39,113 bases of DNA from Streptosporangiaceae bacterium (GCA_025964715.1 JAOPYH010000247.1:1-39113), one strand, 5' to 3'; counted from the first letter of the stretch, positions 1 to 8,934 are shown. A program made the numbers and translations. The notes: generated from the sequence alone by a model not told the origin.

Positions 1-8
1 CCGCCTCG

Positions 9-401
9 TCATGATCGCGCGAGTGCGAGGGCGCGTTCCACCGCGCGCTCCGCCGCTTCCGGCGTACGCCGGCCCAGCCCGCACGCCGGGGATACGCCGA
101 CCGTGCGGCCGAGGCACTGTTCCACTGTCCGCAGCACCAGGACCTGCTCGGCGAGGTCCTGCTCCTCGTGCACGAGACCAGCGATGAGCCGGAGGCTCTC
201 CGGCAGTGCTCTGAGGCCGCCAAGCGGCCGATAGAAGCCCGGGTCGAGCACCGGCGGCCGCTCACCCGCCGCCAGAGGCAGGTGGACGTATTCCAGATCG
301 CGGCCCGCTGGCCAGGCCCGCACAAGTGCCTGGGTCAAAGCGACTATGGGCCCGGTATCGCCGAGCCTCGTCAAGGCCTTGTCGTATCCGGAGGATGACA
401 T
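9..401 (-). CDS. C-terminal fragment of a methionine-synthase-like (MetE/UROD-fold) hypothetical protein
   Basis: About 130 residues starting at an ATG (MSSSGYDKAL). The segment with WPAGRDLEYVHLPLAAG, then LDPGFYRPL, IAGLVHEEQ and ACGLGRR, resembles the C-terminal third of actinobacterial hypothetical proteins related to cobalamin-independent methionine synthase. Full members, as I recall them, are about three times longer. The reading frame stays open upstream to 527, but that stretch (Arg/Pro-rich) does not look like family sequence, so this seems to be a 5'-truncated copy. It is divergent from the siderophore-uptake operon. A true short gene cannot be excluded. The family assignment is from memory of conserved wording and is only moderately secure. 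Confidence 0.45.
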   Translation of the reverse strand: MSSSGYDKALTRLGDTGPIVALTQALVRAWPAGRDLEYVHLPLAAGERPPVLDPGFYRPLGGLRALPESLRLIAGLVHEEQDLAEQVLVLRTVEQCLGRTVGVSPACGLGRRTPEAAERAVERALALARS

Positions 402-612
402 GGGCCGCCGACATCTCTCTGCGCTGCGCACCCACGGCTGTCTGTTGTTGGCCCAAGGTCCTGATGCGGGAGTTTGCGCCCGTGACGGATGTGGCATGTG
501 AAGTGTGACGGCTGCCGCGGTGCACATTCGGGTGATCGTTAGCGGTGCTCACCAAGTAATCAGCAGACAGCCGGGCGAGCCAATTCACATAGGAGCCTTG
601 CGGAGATCAACG

Positions 613-1653
613 ATGCCTTTATCAAGCCTGCCCCTTGCCCTTTCAGCGGCAATGGCCGCCGCCCTTGCCGGCGGTTGTGCCTGCACGCCGGCCTCGGCCC
701 CGGCACATCCTCGGCGAGCCGCGGTGCCCGGACGGGCGCACAGTGCTCCGGCGGTGGCGCCGACCGATCTGGCCAAGGGGATGGGCTCGCCGCAGGGCGA
801 CGGTGTGTTCCCCCGTACGGTGACGCATCTCCTGGGTCGGACACAGATCCCGGCCATGCCCCGGCGGATCGTGGCATTGAGCTCCGGGCAGCTGGACGGG
901 CTGTTGTCGCTCGGCGTGGTTCCCATCGCCGGGACGACGGCACGCACGTCCGAATTGGTGCCGGCTTATCTCGCGAAGGCATATCCGCAGCACAGCGGTC
1001 CGCTGGCTCGCATGGTCAATCTGGGCACGCGGATCGAGCCGAACCTGGAGGGCGTGATCTCCGCGCGGCCCGACCTGATCCTGATGAACAGCACGATCGC
1101 GGAGTTGTATCCGAGGCTGTCGAAGATCGCTCCGACGGTCGTCGCGCAGGGCACCGGCATCTATTGGAAGCGCGACCTGCTGATGACCGGTGCCGCACTG
1201 GGGCGATGTGCGACGGCATCACACGTCATCGAGTCCTTTCAACGAGATGCAGAGGCGCTCGGTCGCCGGATCGGGGACCGGGCGACGGTGTCGATCGTGC
1301 GCCTGGCTCCGGGCCGCAACCGCATGTTCGGGCTGTCGTCGTTCCCCGGCAGCATCGCGGTCGACATAGGGCTGGGCCGGCCGGCGTCGCAGCGGTTCCC
1401 CATGACCTCGCGAGATCTCAGCGATGAGCAGGTGAACAAGGTGGATGCGACCTGGGTCTTCTACTCGACCCTGGGCGGCAAGGCCAAGACCAACAATTCC
1501 CAGTCGGTGCTGTCCGGTGAGCTGTGGGGGCGGCTGCGGGCGGTCAGCTCGGGCAAGGCCACTCGGATCGAAGACGAGCCCTGGTACCTCAACCCGGGGC
1601 CGACGGCGGCTCGGATCGTGCTCAATGACATCGCCACCGCTACCCGTGTGTAA
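613..1653 (+). CDS. Fe(III)-siderophore ABC transporter substrate-binding lipoprotein
   Basis: A 346-residue secreted binding protein of the FecB/FepB type (cluster A-II, TroA-like fold) that should deliver a ferric chelate to the permeases encoded next. It has a hydrophobic leader with a lipobox-like AGGC (Cys22), then the family pattern PRRIVALSSGQLDGLLSLGVVPIAG, an ARPDLILMNS segment in lobe 1, and a C-terminal lobe ending in NPGPTAARIVLNDI. The ATG at 613 is chosen because GGAG lies 7 bases upstream and the signal peptide starts there; an in-frame GTG at 505 would add 36 non-signal residues. The stop overlaps the next gene by 8 bases. The substrate could also be heme or cobalamin, but the neighbours and the later feo genes favour iron. 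Confidence 0.85.
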   Translation: MPLSSLPLALSAAMAAALAGGCACTPASAPAHPRRAAVPGRAHSAPAVAPTDLAKGMGSPQGDGVFPRTVTHLLGRTQIPAMPRRIVALSSGQLDGLLSLGVVPIAGTTARTSELVPAYLAKAYPQHSGPLARMVNLGTRIEPNLEGVISARPDLILMNSTIAELYPRLSKIAPTVVAQGTGIYWKRDLLMTGAALGRCATASHVIESFQRDAEALGRRIGDRATVSIVRLAPGRNRMFGLSSFPGSIAVDIGLGRPASQRFPMTSRDLSDEQVNKVDATWVFYSTLGGKAKTNNSQSVLSGELWGRLRAVSSGKATRIEDEPWYLNPGPTAARIVLNDIATATRV

Positions 1654-2674
1654 CGGGATCGCCGCCCCGGCCGGCCACGCCGGCGTGCGAAGGACGGGGT
1701 GGCTGATCGGCGCGGTGGCACTGCTGGCACTCGCCGCCATCGTGAGCCTGGCCGTGGGCAGCCGTCCGATCAGCCCTCCCACGGTCATCGACACGCTGCT
1801 GCACGGAGGACACTCCGAAGACGCGATCGTCATCCGGACGTTGCGGATCCCTCGTACCGTCGTGGGGCTGGCGGTCGGCGCGGCACTGGGCCTGGCCGGA
1901 ACGGTGATGCAGGGCATCACCCGCAACCCGCTCGCCGAGCCCGGAATCCTCGGGGTGAGCCAGGGCGCCGCGATGGCCGTCGTGGTCGCGATCTCGGTGT
2001 TCGGGGTGTCCAGCCTGGATGAGTACGTGTGGTTCGCGTTCGCCGGTGCGGTGCTCGCGGTGGTGGGCGTCTACACGACGGCGGGCCGCGGTCGCACCGG
2101 GATCAGCCCGGTCAAGCTCGTGCTCGCGGGGGCCGCCTTCTCCGCGCTCATGGCCTCGGTCACCAGCGCCGTGCTGACGACCGACTCGGCGACCCTTGAC
2201 CAGTTCCGGTTCTGGCAGGTGGGGGCGCTCGGGGGCCGCTCGATGGACATGGCCGCGCAGATGCTTCCCTTCCTGGCCGCAGGGCTGGTTTTCGTGTTCG
2301 CCTCGGCCAGAGGTCTGGACGCGCTGGCACTGGGTGAGGACACGGCCCAGGGGCTGGGTCAGCGGGTCGCGGTGACCCGTCTCCTGGGCGCGCTCGGCGC
2401 CACGCTCCTCACGGGGGTCGCCGTCGCGGCGGCGGGACCGGTCGCCTTCGCCGGTCTCGCGGCGCCGCACCTGGCCCGGTTACTCGTGGGCGCCAGCCAC
2501 CGATGGGTGTTATGCCTGTCCGCGTTGTTCGGCTCGAGTCTGCTGCTGCTGGCCGACGTCATCGGGCGCGTGCTGTTCCCCCCCGCGGAGATCCCCGCCG
2601 GGGCGATGACCGCGCTCATCGGCGTTCCCGTACTCGTACTGCTGGTACGCCGTAAGCGGGTGGTGGCCGGATGA
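1646..2674 (+). CDS. FecCD-family ferric-siderophore ABC permease, first subunit
   Basis: A 342-residue integral membrane protein of the FecCD/BtuC family with about ten predicted helices. Family landmarks are RTLRIPRTVVGLAVGAALGLAG, then GITRNPLAEPGILGVSQGAA (the conserved NPLA-P-LG block), the cytoplasmic coupling segment around ALGLGEDTAQGLGQRV, and the late GPVAFAGLAAPHLAR motif. The frame is open further upstream inside the binding-protein gene, so the GTG at 1646 is taken as the start; it overlaps that gene's stop by 8 bases and gives a normal length. A GTG at 1685 is the alternative. It pairs with the following permease to form the heterodimeric channel. Confidence 0.85.
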   Translation: MCNGIAAPAGHAGVRRTGWLIGAVALLALAAIVSLAVGSRPISPPTVIDTLLHGGHSEDAIVIRTLRIPRTVVGLAVGAALGLAGTVMQGITRNPLAEPGILGVSQGAAMAVVVAISVFGVSSLDEYVWFAFAGAVLAVVGVYTTAGRGRTGISPVKLVLAGAAFSALMASVTSAVLTTDSATLDQFRFWQVGALGGRSMDMAAQMLPFLAAGLVFVFASARGLDALALGEDTAQGLGQRVAVTRLLGALGATLLTGVAVAAAGPVAFAGLAAPHLARLLVGASHRWVLCLSALFGSSLLLLADVIGRVLFPPAEIPAGAMTALIGVPVLVLLVRRKRVVAG

Positions 2675-3744
2675 TCCCCGTTGCCGTCACCGACCGTCGG
2701 GGACCGCGGCCGCCGGGCCGGGCACTGGTCCGCCGCCGAGGGATGTCCCTGCTTTTGCACAGGCGCTCCGCCGTCGTCGCCGCCGCGCTGACCCTGGTGC
2801 TGGCCGTGGCCGTGTTGGCGGCGCTGTGCGTGGGGGAGCGGACCGTCTCGCCTGTGGAGGTTCTCAAGCTGCCCTTCGGCCGGCCGAGCCCTGACCGGCT
2901 CACGATCGAGTTGCTGCGCCTCCCGCGCGTCGCCGTGGGGCTGACCGTGGGATTCGCCCTGGGCGTGGCAGGCGCCCTGATCCAGACCGTGGGGCGCAAT
3001 CCGCTGGCCAGTCCGGACGTCATCGGCGTCTCGCAGGGCGCGGCGGCGCTGACCGTCGGGCTGCTGGTCTTCGGCGTCGTCACCTCCCCGTTCGCGATCC
3101 CGCTGGTGTCGGTGACCGGCGGCTTTCTGACCGCGGCGCTGGTCTACGTCGTGGCGTGGCGGGGCGGCCTGCACGCGCAGCGGTTCGTCCTGATCGGGAT
3201 CGGGATCAGCGTCGCGCTCGGTTCGCTCACTCACGTGTTCCTGATCGGAGCCGACATCATCGCGGCGCTGCACGCCAAGGTGTGGCTGACCGGCAGCCTC
3301 AAAGGTCGTGGCTGGGACGAGGCGAGGCCGCTCCTGATGGTCCTGCTCGCGTCGGTGCCCGGCCTGCTCTGGGCCTCACGCGCCCAGCGCACGATGTCGC
3401 TCGACGATTCCACCGCCGCGGCGCTCGGCACCCGTCTTGGGCGACAGCGGCTCGGGCTCGCCGCGCTGGGGGTCGCACTGGCGTCGGTCGCGACCGGCGC
3501 CGCCGGATCGGTGAACTTCGTGGCCCTCGTCGCACCCCAGGTGGCGGCGAGGCTGACCCGGGACACCCAGATCCCCTTGCTCTGCGCCGGGCTGACCGGA
3601 TCGGTGATCGTCGTCACCGCGGACATCGCGGCGCGCATGCTCTTCGCACCCGTCCAGCTGCCCGTGGGGGCGATCACCGCCATGATCGGCGCCCCGTACC
3701 TCATGTGGCTGCTCATCCGACCCAGAGCCGAGAGGCCGTCATGA
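2671..3744 (+). CDS. FecCD-family ferric-siderophore ABC permease, second subunit
   Basis: A 357-residue permease of the FecCD/BtuC family, partner of the preceding gene, with which it shares an ATGA stop-start overlap. It has a basic N-terminal tail of about 35 residues before the first helix, then [21 protein letters not shown], a [18 protein letters not shown] block and a [17 protein letters not shown] block that align with the matching segments of its partner. The closing segment [19 protein letters not shown] is typical of the family C terminus. Sequence alone does not show which chelate it carries. Tight coupling implies one polycistronic message from 613 to 4589. Confidence 0.87.
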   Translation: MIPVAVTDRRGPRPPGRALVRRRGMSLLLHRRSAVVAAALTLVLAVAVLAALCVGERTVSPVEVLKLPFGRPSPDRLTIELLRLPRVAVGLTVGFALGVAGALIQTVGRNPLASPDVIGVSQGAAALTVGLLVFGVVTSPFAIPLVSVTGGFLTAALVYVVAWRGGLHAQRFVLIGIGISVALGSLTHVFLIGADIIAALHAKVWLTGSLKGRGWDEARPLLMVLLASVPGLLWASRAQRTMSLDDSTAAALGTRLGRQRLGLAALGVALASVATGAAGSVNFVALVAPQVAARLTRDTQIPLLCAGLTGSVIVVTADIAARMLFAPVQLPVGAITAMIGAPYLMWLLIRPRAERPS

Positions 3745-4589
3745 CCGTACAAACCGACCCGACGCCCACCGACCGCCTTCGCACGCAGGCGCTGACCCTC
3801 GGCTACGACCAGCACACGGTCGTCAGCGAGTTGGACCTGCGGCTCCCGGCGGGTCAGGTGACGATCATCGTTGGCCCGAACGCCTGCGGCAAGTCGACGC
3901 TCTTGCGCGCGCTGGGCCGCCTGCTCAAGCCCGCGGGCGGGACGGTGCTGCTGGACGGCAAGGAGCTGCACCACCAATCGACCCGGCGGGTCGCGCAGCA
4001 GATAGGCGTGCTCCCGCAGACACCGACGGCGCCCGAGGGGATGACGGTGTTCGACCTGGTGTCCCGCGGGCGCCAGCCACACCAGCGATGGTGGCGGCAG
4101 TGGTCGGCGGAGGACGAGGCCAGGGTGACGCAGGCACTCCGCCAGACCGGCATCACCGAACTCGCGGATCGCCACGTCGACGAGCTCTCCGGTGGCCAGC
4201 GGCAACGGGCCTGGATCGCCATGACCATCGCCCAGGACACCGGCACCCTGCTGCTCGACGAACCCACCACCTATCTCGACATCGCACACCAGATCGAAGT
4301 CCTCGATCTGTTACGTCAGCTCAACCACGACCTCGGCCGCACGATCGTGGCCGTACTCCACGACCTCAACCAGGCCGCGCGCTATGCCGACCACCTTGTG
4401 ATGATGCGCGACGGGCGGATCGTGGCCTACGGCGATCCCGCCGACGTGGTCACCGACGAGCGGGTGCACGACGTCTTCGGCCTCGAGGCCCTGGTGGTTC
4501 CCGACCCTGTGACCGCGACACCCCTGGTCGTCCCGGCAGTTCCGCGGTACGTCCGGAGCCAGGCGCTGCAGCCCGCGTCAATGCTCTAG
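3741..4589 (+). CDS. Ferric-siderophore ABC transporter ATP-binding protein (FepC/FhuC type)
   Basis: A 282-residue ATPase that energises the two FecCD subunits. Visible motifs in order are Walker [10 protein letters not shown] (residues 45-53), a Q-loop segment [19 protein letters not shown] signature [13 protein letters not shown], Walker [12 protein letters not shown] and the H-loop in [14 protein letters not shown]. The [17 protein letters not shown] wording is characteristic of iron-chelate ATPases. The ATG at 3741 overlaps the permease stop (ATGA); the same frame is open upstream inside the permease gene, but that is a shadow. The acidic and hydrophobic tail after [14 protein letters not shown] matches family members that end near 270-280 residues. 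Last gene of the operon. Confidence 0.92.
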   Translation: MTVQTDPTPTDRLRTQALTLGYDQHTVVSELDLRLPAGQVTIIVGPNACGKSTLLRALGRLLKPAGGTVLLDGKELHHQSTRRVAQQIGVLPQTPTAPEGMTVFDLVSRGRQPHQRWWRQWSAEDEARVTQALRQTGITELADRHVDELSGGQRQRAWIAMTIAQDTGTLLLDEPTTYLDIAHQIEVLDLLRQLNHDLGRTIVAVLHDLNQAARYADHLVMMRDGRIVAYGDPADVVTDERVHDVFGLEALVVPDPVTATPLVVPAVPRYVRSQALQPASML

Positions 4590-4647
4590 CCGCAGGGATC
4601 CGCGGCCCGGTCACCGACCCGCGAGGCACATCGGTGAGGATGTCGGT

Positions 4648-5274
4648 GTGCGCGCACGGCCGATATCTCCGTCGCTGCTGGTCGAGGAACTCGCCGACCG
4701 GATAGCCCTCGCCTCCCGGAGTTCGCGGGTGCGGGTGGCGATCGATGGCGCGCCGCCATCGCGGCCGGAGGACCTCGCGGACGCGCTGGTCGGCCCGCTG
4801 CGCGTCCGAGGTCGTGAGGTGCTCCGGGTCTCCGCCGGCGACTTCCTGCATCCCGCGTCACTGCGCCTGGAGTACGGCCGAACCGATCCGGACGTCTTCT
4901 ACACGGACTGGCTCGACTCCGGCGGCCTGACCCGCGAGGTCCTCGGCCCGCTGGAGCCCGGCGGGTCGGGCAAGGTCCTGCCCGCGCTGTGGGACAGCAC
5001 CACCGACCGGGCGGCCCGCGCCCGCTATGTCACAGTGCCGCCGGGCGGGGTGCTCCTGCTGGACGGGGCACTCCTGCTGGGCCGCGGCCTGCCGGTCGAC
5101 TGTGCCGTACACCTGTGGCTGTCACCGGGCGCGCTCGGCCGGCGGGTCGCCGCTGAGGACCAGTGGACGCTGCCCGCCTACCAGCGGTACGAGGACGAGG
5201 CCAGGCCGGCCGAGGTCGCCGACGTCGTCGTGCGGGTCGACGACCCGAGGCATCCCGCGTTGGTGGAGCAGTGA
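4648..5274 (+). CDS. Uridine-kinase-like protein lacking a canonical P-loop
   Basis: A 208-residue protein starting at GTG (a weak purine-rich GTGAGGA lies upstream). It resembles the actinobacterial group annotated as uridine kinase: an N-terminal RVAIDG strand, a downstream SAGDFLHPASLRLEYGR segment with the Asp expected of uridine-kinase folds, the YTDWLD and GSGKVLPALWD segments, GGVLLLDGALLLGRGLP, and the ending PAEVADVVVRVDDPRHPAL. At the nucleotide-binding loop, where GxxGxGK(S/T) is expected, the sequence reads GAPPSRPEDL (from Gly34), with no lysine. Kinase activity is therefore doubtful on sequence grounds. It begins 58 bases after the siderophore ATPase and may be co-transcribed with that operon, though no functional link is evident. 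Confidence 0.65.
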   Translation: MRARPISPSLLVEELADRIALASRSSRVRVAIDGAPPSRPEDLADALVGPLRVRGREVLRVSAGDFLHPASLRLEYGRTDPDVFYTDWLDSGGLTREVLGPLEPGGSGKVLPALWDSTTDRAARARYVTVPPGGVLLLDGALLLGRGLPVDCAVHLWLSPGALGRRVAAEDQWTLPAYQRYEDEARPAEVADVVVRVDDPRHPALVEQ

Positions 5275-5323
5275 TCCGGCTCAGTCCTCGGCGGAGTGCC
5301 GGTGACGCGGACATCCTTACGCG

Positions 5324-5341
5324 TTCTGAACATTCCTGAAC
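5324..5341 (+). promoter_or_regulatory. Direct repeat (CTGAAC twice) upstream of the GT-C-like gene
   Basis: TTCTGAAC and TCCTGAAC occur with TGAAC starts at 5327 and 5337, a 10-base period, about 100 bases upstream of the membrane-protein start at 5443. Such helical-phase direct repeats are the usual targets of OmpR-family regulators, and one is encoded at 6771. Binding is inference only. Confidence 0.3.
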
Positions 5342-5442
5342 GGCTTTCGGCTGATTCGGGTCGGCAGGCTGGTCCCCGTGCCGTACCCGACATCTCCTGC
5401 CACCGGTCTCCCCGTACCCGCGAAGACCTGCCCGCCGGCGCG

Positions 5443-6693
5443 ATGAGTTCCACGACCGAGCCGCGGCCGGAACCCGAAGAGACCTCGGCCGGCGAGGACG
5501 ACACCCCCGGCCGGCAGGGCCGGCGTGGCCGGGCGGCCACGGCGCGGCTGCTGGGACGGCTGCCGGTGCGCTGGCACCATCCCCTCCTGTTCGTCTGGAC
5601 CCTCGCCTGGTTCGTGTTCGTGGAACGCCACGGCGGTCTGTCCTGGCACTACGTGCGTACGGGCACGCGCCTGCTGTTCGGCAACGACTTCGGTGAGGCG
5701 GGCGGCGTCAGCGGCCTGCATCTGTACGCGCAGCATCCCGAGCTGCAGATCGGGCCGGTCAGCTTCGTGGTGGCCTGCCTGTTCAGCTATCTGAGGGCCG
5801 CGCAGGGGCAGCTCCTCGCCGAGGCCTTCATGTCGGCGATCGGGCTGTACATCCTGGTGCTGGCCGGACGGAGCGCCGCGAACCACTTCCGATGGCGGTC
5901 GGTGGATCACCGCCTGCTCCAGCGCCGGGTCTTCATCGCCGGGCTGGCCTTCATCCCCATGTGGGTCGAGGTCTCGGTGCGCTTCGCCCACCTCGACGAC
6001 GTCCTGGCGTTGTTCTTCGCCGCGCTGGCGGTGAACGCGGTGTCCCAGGGGCGCGCCACGCTGGTGGGGGTCTATCTGGGGCTGGCCGTGGACTCCAAAC
6101 CCTGGGCGCTGGCGTTCCTGCCGCTGCTCCTCGCCACGCGGGCGGGCGAGCGCCTGCGGCCGGCGCTCTGGGCGTGCGGGGTGATAGCCGCGGCGTGGTC
6201 CCCGTTCTTACTGATAGACGTCCGCTCGCTCACCGCCGGACGGTTCGCCATCCCGGTCCAGGCGGCCTCTCCGCTGCACTGGCTCGGGGTGTACGAGGCC
6301 GGAACGCCGTGGTGGGACCGGCCGGCCCAGATCCTGCTCGGCCTGCTCCTCGGCGTCCTTGCGGTCCGTCGCGACCGTTGGCCCGCCGTGGTGCTCCTCG
6401 GGGTCAACGCGCGCATCGTGCTGGACCCGAGCGTCTATACCTACTACACGGCCTCCGTGCTGCTGGGCACCCTGCTGTGGGACACCCTCGGTGAGCGGCG
6501 TCTCCTGCCGGTGTGGAGCTGGATCGCGCTGTTCTCGCTGTACGGGACCATCTTCGTCGTCGGGTCCGCGCCCCTGCGCGGGCTCATCCGCATCGCCTTC
6601 GTGGTGATCTCCACCGGCTACGTGCTGATGTGGCCCAAGCCCGACGCCCGCCCGGGCCTCCGCCGTCGCAAGGTCTCGTTCCCATGGCAGTAG
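5443..6693 (+). CDS. Polytopic membrane protein resembling GT-C/GT87 (DUF2029) glycosyltransferases
   Basis: A 416-residue protein with a hydrophilic, acidic N-terminal tail (about residues 1-35, Glu/Pro-rich) followed by roughly ten hydrophobic helices. GT-C traits are a first extracytoplasmic loop after WFVFVERHGG, RFAHLDDVLALFFAALAVNAV (the GHxDD-like element of prenyl-phosphate-mannose-dependent transferases) and DSKPWALAFLPLLLA. A catalytic Asp/Glu in loop 1 cannot be pinned down by eye. The ATG at 5443 is preferred because the 49 residues before it look non-coding in character; a GTG at 5296 is in frame. It lies immediately upstream of a two-component system and may be its target or operon partner. 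The substrate is unknown. Confidence 0.55.
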   Translation: MSSTTEPRPEPEETSAGEDDTPGRQGRRGRAATARLLGRLPVRWHHPLLFVWTLAWFVFVERHGGLSWHYVRTGTRLLFGNDFGEAGGVSGLHLYAQHPELQIGPVSFVVACLFSYLRAAQGQLLAEAFMSAIGLYILVLAGRSAANHFRWRSVDHRLLQRRVFIAGLAFIPMWVEVSVRFAHLDDVLALFFAALAVNAVSQGRATLVGVYLGLAVDSKPWALAFLPLLLATRAGERLRPALWACGVIAAAWSPFLLIDVRSLTAGRFAIPVQAASPLHWLGVYEAGTPWWDRPAQILLGLLLGVLAVRRDRWPAVVLLGVNARIVLDPSVYTYYTASVLLGTLLWDTLGERRLLPVWSWIALFSLYGTIFVVGSAPLRGLIRIAFVVISTGYVLMWPKPDARPGLRRRKVSFPWQ

Positions 6694-6770
6694 GACCGCG
6701 GCCGGGACCCGAACCGGAGCAGCCCGAACCCCGGTCAGGTCAGATCAGACGTGGGCATAGCGTGGAGCGC

Positions 6771-7445
6771 GTGACAGAGCCCTCCTCGGCGGTGCGGGTC
6801 CTCGTGGTCGAGGACGACTCCGGCATCGCCGACTCGCTCGTACGCGGCCTGGCCCGGTCCGGATACGAGGCCGCCAGTGTGGGTACGGCGGCGGGCGCCC
6901 TCGACGTGGAGCCGCACGACGTCGTGCTCCTGGACTTGGGACTTCCTGACGGCGACGGGACCGAGCTGTGCGCCGCCCTGCGTACCCGGTCGGACGCGGC
7001 GATCCTGGTGATCACGGCGCGGGGGGAGGAGCCGGACCGGGTGGCGGCGCTCGATGCCGGCGCCGACGACTACATCGTGAAGCCCTTCGGGTTCGCCGAG
7101 CTACAGGCCCGGATCCGGGCGGTGCTGCGGCGGACCCGGCTGGCCGACAACCACGTGCTCAAGCACGGCTCGCTCACCGTGGACACCCGCGTACGGTCGG
7201 TCACCTTCAAGGATCGGGACATCACCCTGACCCCTACCGAGTTCGACATCCTGGAGTGCCTGGCCACCGACCCGGGCCGGGTGGTCAGCCGGCAGGAGGT
7301 CCTCGAACGGGTCTGGAACACCCACTGGTACGGGCCGACGCGGGTGCTGGACGTGCACATCGCGGCGCTGCGGCGCAAGCTCGACGACCCCTCGGTGATC
7401 GTGACGATCTACGCGCGTGGGTTCCGCCTCGGAGACTGCGCGTGA
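6771..7445 (+). CDS. OmpR/PhoB-family response regulator
   Basis: A 224-residue regulator. The receiver domain (about 7-118) has the acidic pair in VVEDD, phosphoacceptor Asp55 in VVLLDLGLPD, the Thr in VITARG and Lys104 in DYIVKPFG. The C-terminal winged helix (about 128-222) carries LTPTEFDILECLATDPGRVVSRQEVLERVW, the VLDVHIAALRRKL recognition region and the closing YARGFRL hairpin. The start is uncertain between GTG 6771 and GTG 6762; both follow closely on GTGGAGCG. It overlaps the histidine kinase gene by 4 bases (GTGA), so the pair is co-translated and almost surely cognate. The stimulus is not apparent. Confidence 0.9.
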   Translation: MTEPSSAVRVLVVEDDSGIADSLVRGLARSGYEAASVGTAAGALDVEPHDVVLLDLGLPDGDGTELCAALRTRSDAAILVITARGEEPDRVAALDAGADDYIVKPFGFAELQARIRAVLRRTRLADNHVLKHGSLTVDTRVRSVTFKDRDITLTPTEFDILECLATDPGRVVSRQEVLERVWNTHWYGPTRVLDVHIAALRRKLDDPSVIVTIYARGFRLGDCA

Positions 7446-8788
7446 CCGGGCGCATCCTGGCGGCCCTGCTCGTACTCACCCTGGGGCTCCTCGCGGGGGC
7501 GCTCGTGCCGCTGGGCTTCGCGCTGGCCGACCAGCAGCGGCGTGACTACCGCACGGACACGCTGAGCCTCGCGCGCACGATCGCGTCCGCGGCTGAGGAC
7601 GGAGTGGTGGACGACAAGGCCGCGGGCGGGCTCGACGCCGTCCTGGCCGCCCTGCGCCGGCAGGGCCGTGGCGGCGACGCCCTGGCGGCCACCGTGGTCG
7701 ACGACGGCGGCCGCGCGGTCGTGGCCGGCCCGGCCGGGCTCTTCACACCGGGGCGGGCGGCGCCGGCCCTGGCCGGAGACTCGCAGGTCTCCCGGATCGA
7801 CGGCGCCCGCCTCCTCGCCGTCGTCCCGGTCATAGGCCCGAACAAGGTCATCGGTGCGGTGCTGCTCACCCGCTCGACCCGGCGGATGGACGCCCGGGTC
7901 CACGACCTGTGGACCCGGCTGACCCTGGTGGCGGCGGTGGCCGTCGCGGTAGCGATCTGCCTCGCGGTGGCGCTGGCCCGCTGGGTGGGCCGCCCGCTGC
8001 GCCGGCTCGAGGCGGCCGCCGAGGCACTCGGCGCCGGCCGGCTCGGAGCCCGGGCCACACCGCCGAAGGGCCCCCCGGAGGTGCGGCAGCTCGCCGAGCG
8101 CTTCAACGTCATGGCGGCACGGCTGGAGACGCTGATCCACGATCACCGGAACGTGATCGCCGATGTGACCCACCAGTTGCGCACGCCCCTGGCGGCCTTG
8201 CGGCTGCGCCTGGAGCTGCTCGCGCAGGAGTCCGGACCCGCCACCGCCGACGACTTCGACGGGGCACAGGAGGAGCTCGCCCGGCTGTCCCGGCTCGTCG
8301 ACGGGCTCCTCACCGTGGCCCGGGTCGGGAACGCCACGACCGCGCCCGAGCAGATTCTCGTCGCCGAGGTCCTGCGCGAACGCGCCGACGCCTGGCGTCC
8401 GGTGGCGGACGAGCGCGGCGTGGACCTGTCCGTACGGGCGGGAGACAAGACCGTCGCCCTCGCGGGACCGGGTCACCTGGAGCAGGTGCTCGACAACCTC
8501 ATCGACAACGCGCTCACCGCCGGGGCCGGGCGGCTGCGGCTGACGGCGGTGTCCGCGGGGGAACGGGTGCAGATCGCGGTGGCCGACGACGGGCCCGGGA
8601 TGAGCGAGCAGGCGATGAAGGAGGCCTTCCGGCGCTTTCGGACGAGCCGGCCGGACGGCATCGGACTCGGGCTCGCGATCGTCAACCGGCTCGTGATCTC
8701 AGACGGGGGACAGGTGCAGCTGGCCACCACGCACGGCGGGGGACTCACGGTGACGGTGCACCTCGCCTCGGCCCTGACCAGGCACTGA
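7442..8788 (+). CDS. Two-component sensor histidine kinase
   Basis: A 448-residue membrane kinase. TM1 lies near residues 5-28; a 130-residue extracytoplasmic sensor region with a GxxAVVAGPAGLF strand follows; TM2 is near 160-180; HAMP spans about 180-232. The dimerisation helix has His244 in DVTHQLRTPLAALRLRLELL. The ATPase domain shows the N box DNLIDNALTAG, the G1 box DDGPGMSE and the G2 box GIGLGLAIVNRL. The GTG start overlaps the response-regulator stop. The extracytoplasmic region is short and has no recognisable ligand-binding fold. The gene ends 146 bases before feoA, from which it is separated by a probable promoter and an iron box. Confidence 0.92.
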   Translation: MTGRILAALLVLTLGLLAGALVPLGFALADQQRRDYRTDTLSLARTIASAAEDGVVDDKAAGGLDAVLAALRRQGRGGDALAATVVDDGGRAVVAGPAGLFTPGRAAPALAGDSQVSRIDGARLLAVVPVIGPNKVIGAVLLTRSTRRMDARVHDLWTRLTLVAAVAVAVAICLAVALARWVGRPLRRLEAAAEALGAGRLGARATPPKGPPEVRQLAERFNVMAARLETLIHDHRNVIADVTHQLRTPLAALRLRLELLAQESGPATADDFDGAQEELARLSRLVDGLLTVARVGNATTAPEQILVAEVLRERADAWRPVADERGVDLSVRAGDKTVALAGPGHLEQVLDNLIDNALTAGAGRLRLTAVSAGERVQIAVADDGPGMSEQAMKEAFRRFRTSRPDGIGLGLAIVNRLVISDGGQVQLATTHGGGLTVTVHLASALTRH

Positions 8789-8884
8789 CCGCGCTAACCG
8801 TCGGCTCTTGACCGGTATCGGTGGCGCTGACCTAGTGTGATCTAAGAGACCCTGAAATCACGTCCAGGCCTCTTTTCAAACCAC

Positions 8885-8903
8885 TTAGGTAAGGCTAGCC
8901 TCA
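8885..8903 (+). promoter_or_regulatory. DtxR/IdeR-type iron box upstream of feoA
   Basis: TTAGGTAAGGCTAGCCTCA matches 16 of 19 positions of the known DtxR/IdeR operator TTAGGTTAGGCTAACCTAA, with mismatches at positions 7, 14 and 18. It ends 31 bases before the feoA start, which suits Fe(II)-dependent repression. A possible upstream promoter has TTGACC at 8808 and TAGTGT at 8833. Confidence 0.8.
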
Positions 8904-8934
8904 CTGGCAACGCTATCCCCTTTGGGAGGGCCCC

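Noticed and set aside
538..556. Possible iron box upstream of the siderophore binding-protein gene
   Set aside because: Only 9 of 19 positions match the DtxR consensus and no good -35/-10 accompanies it, so it is not listed as a feature.
402..612. Cobalamin riboswitch before the ABC operon
   Set aside because: No B12-box or adenosylcobalamin-aptamer landmarks were recognised in this 211-base stretch.
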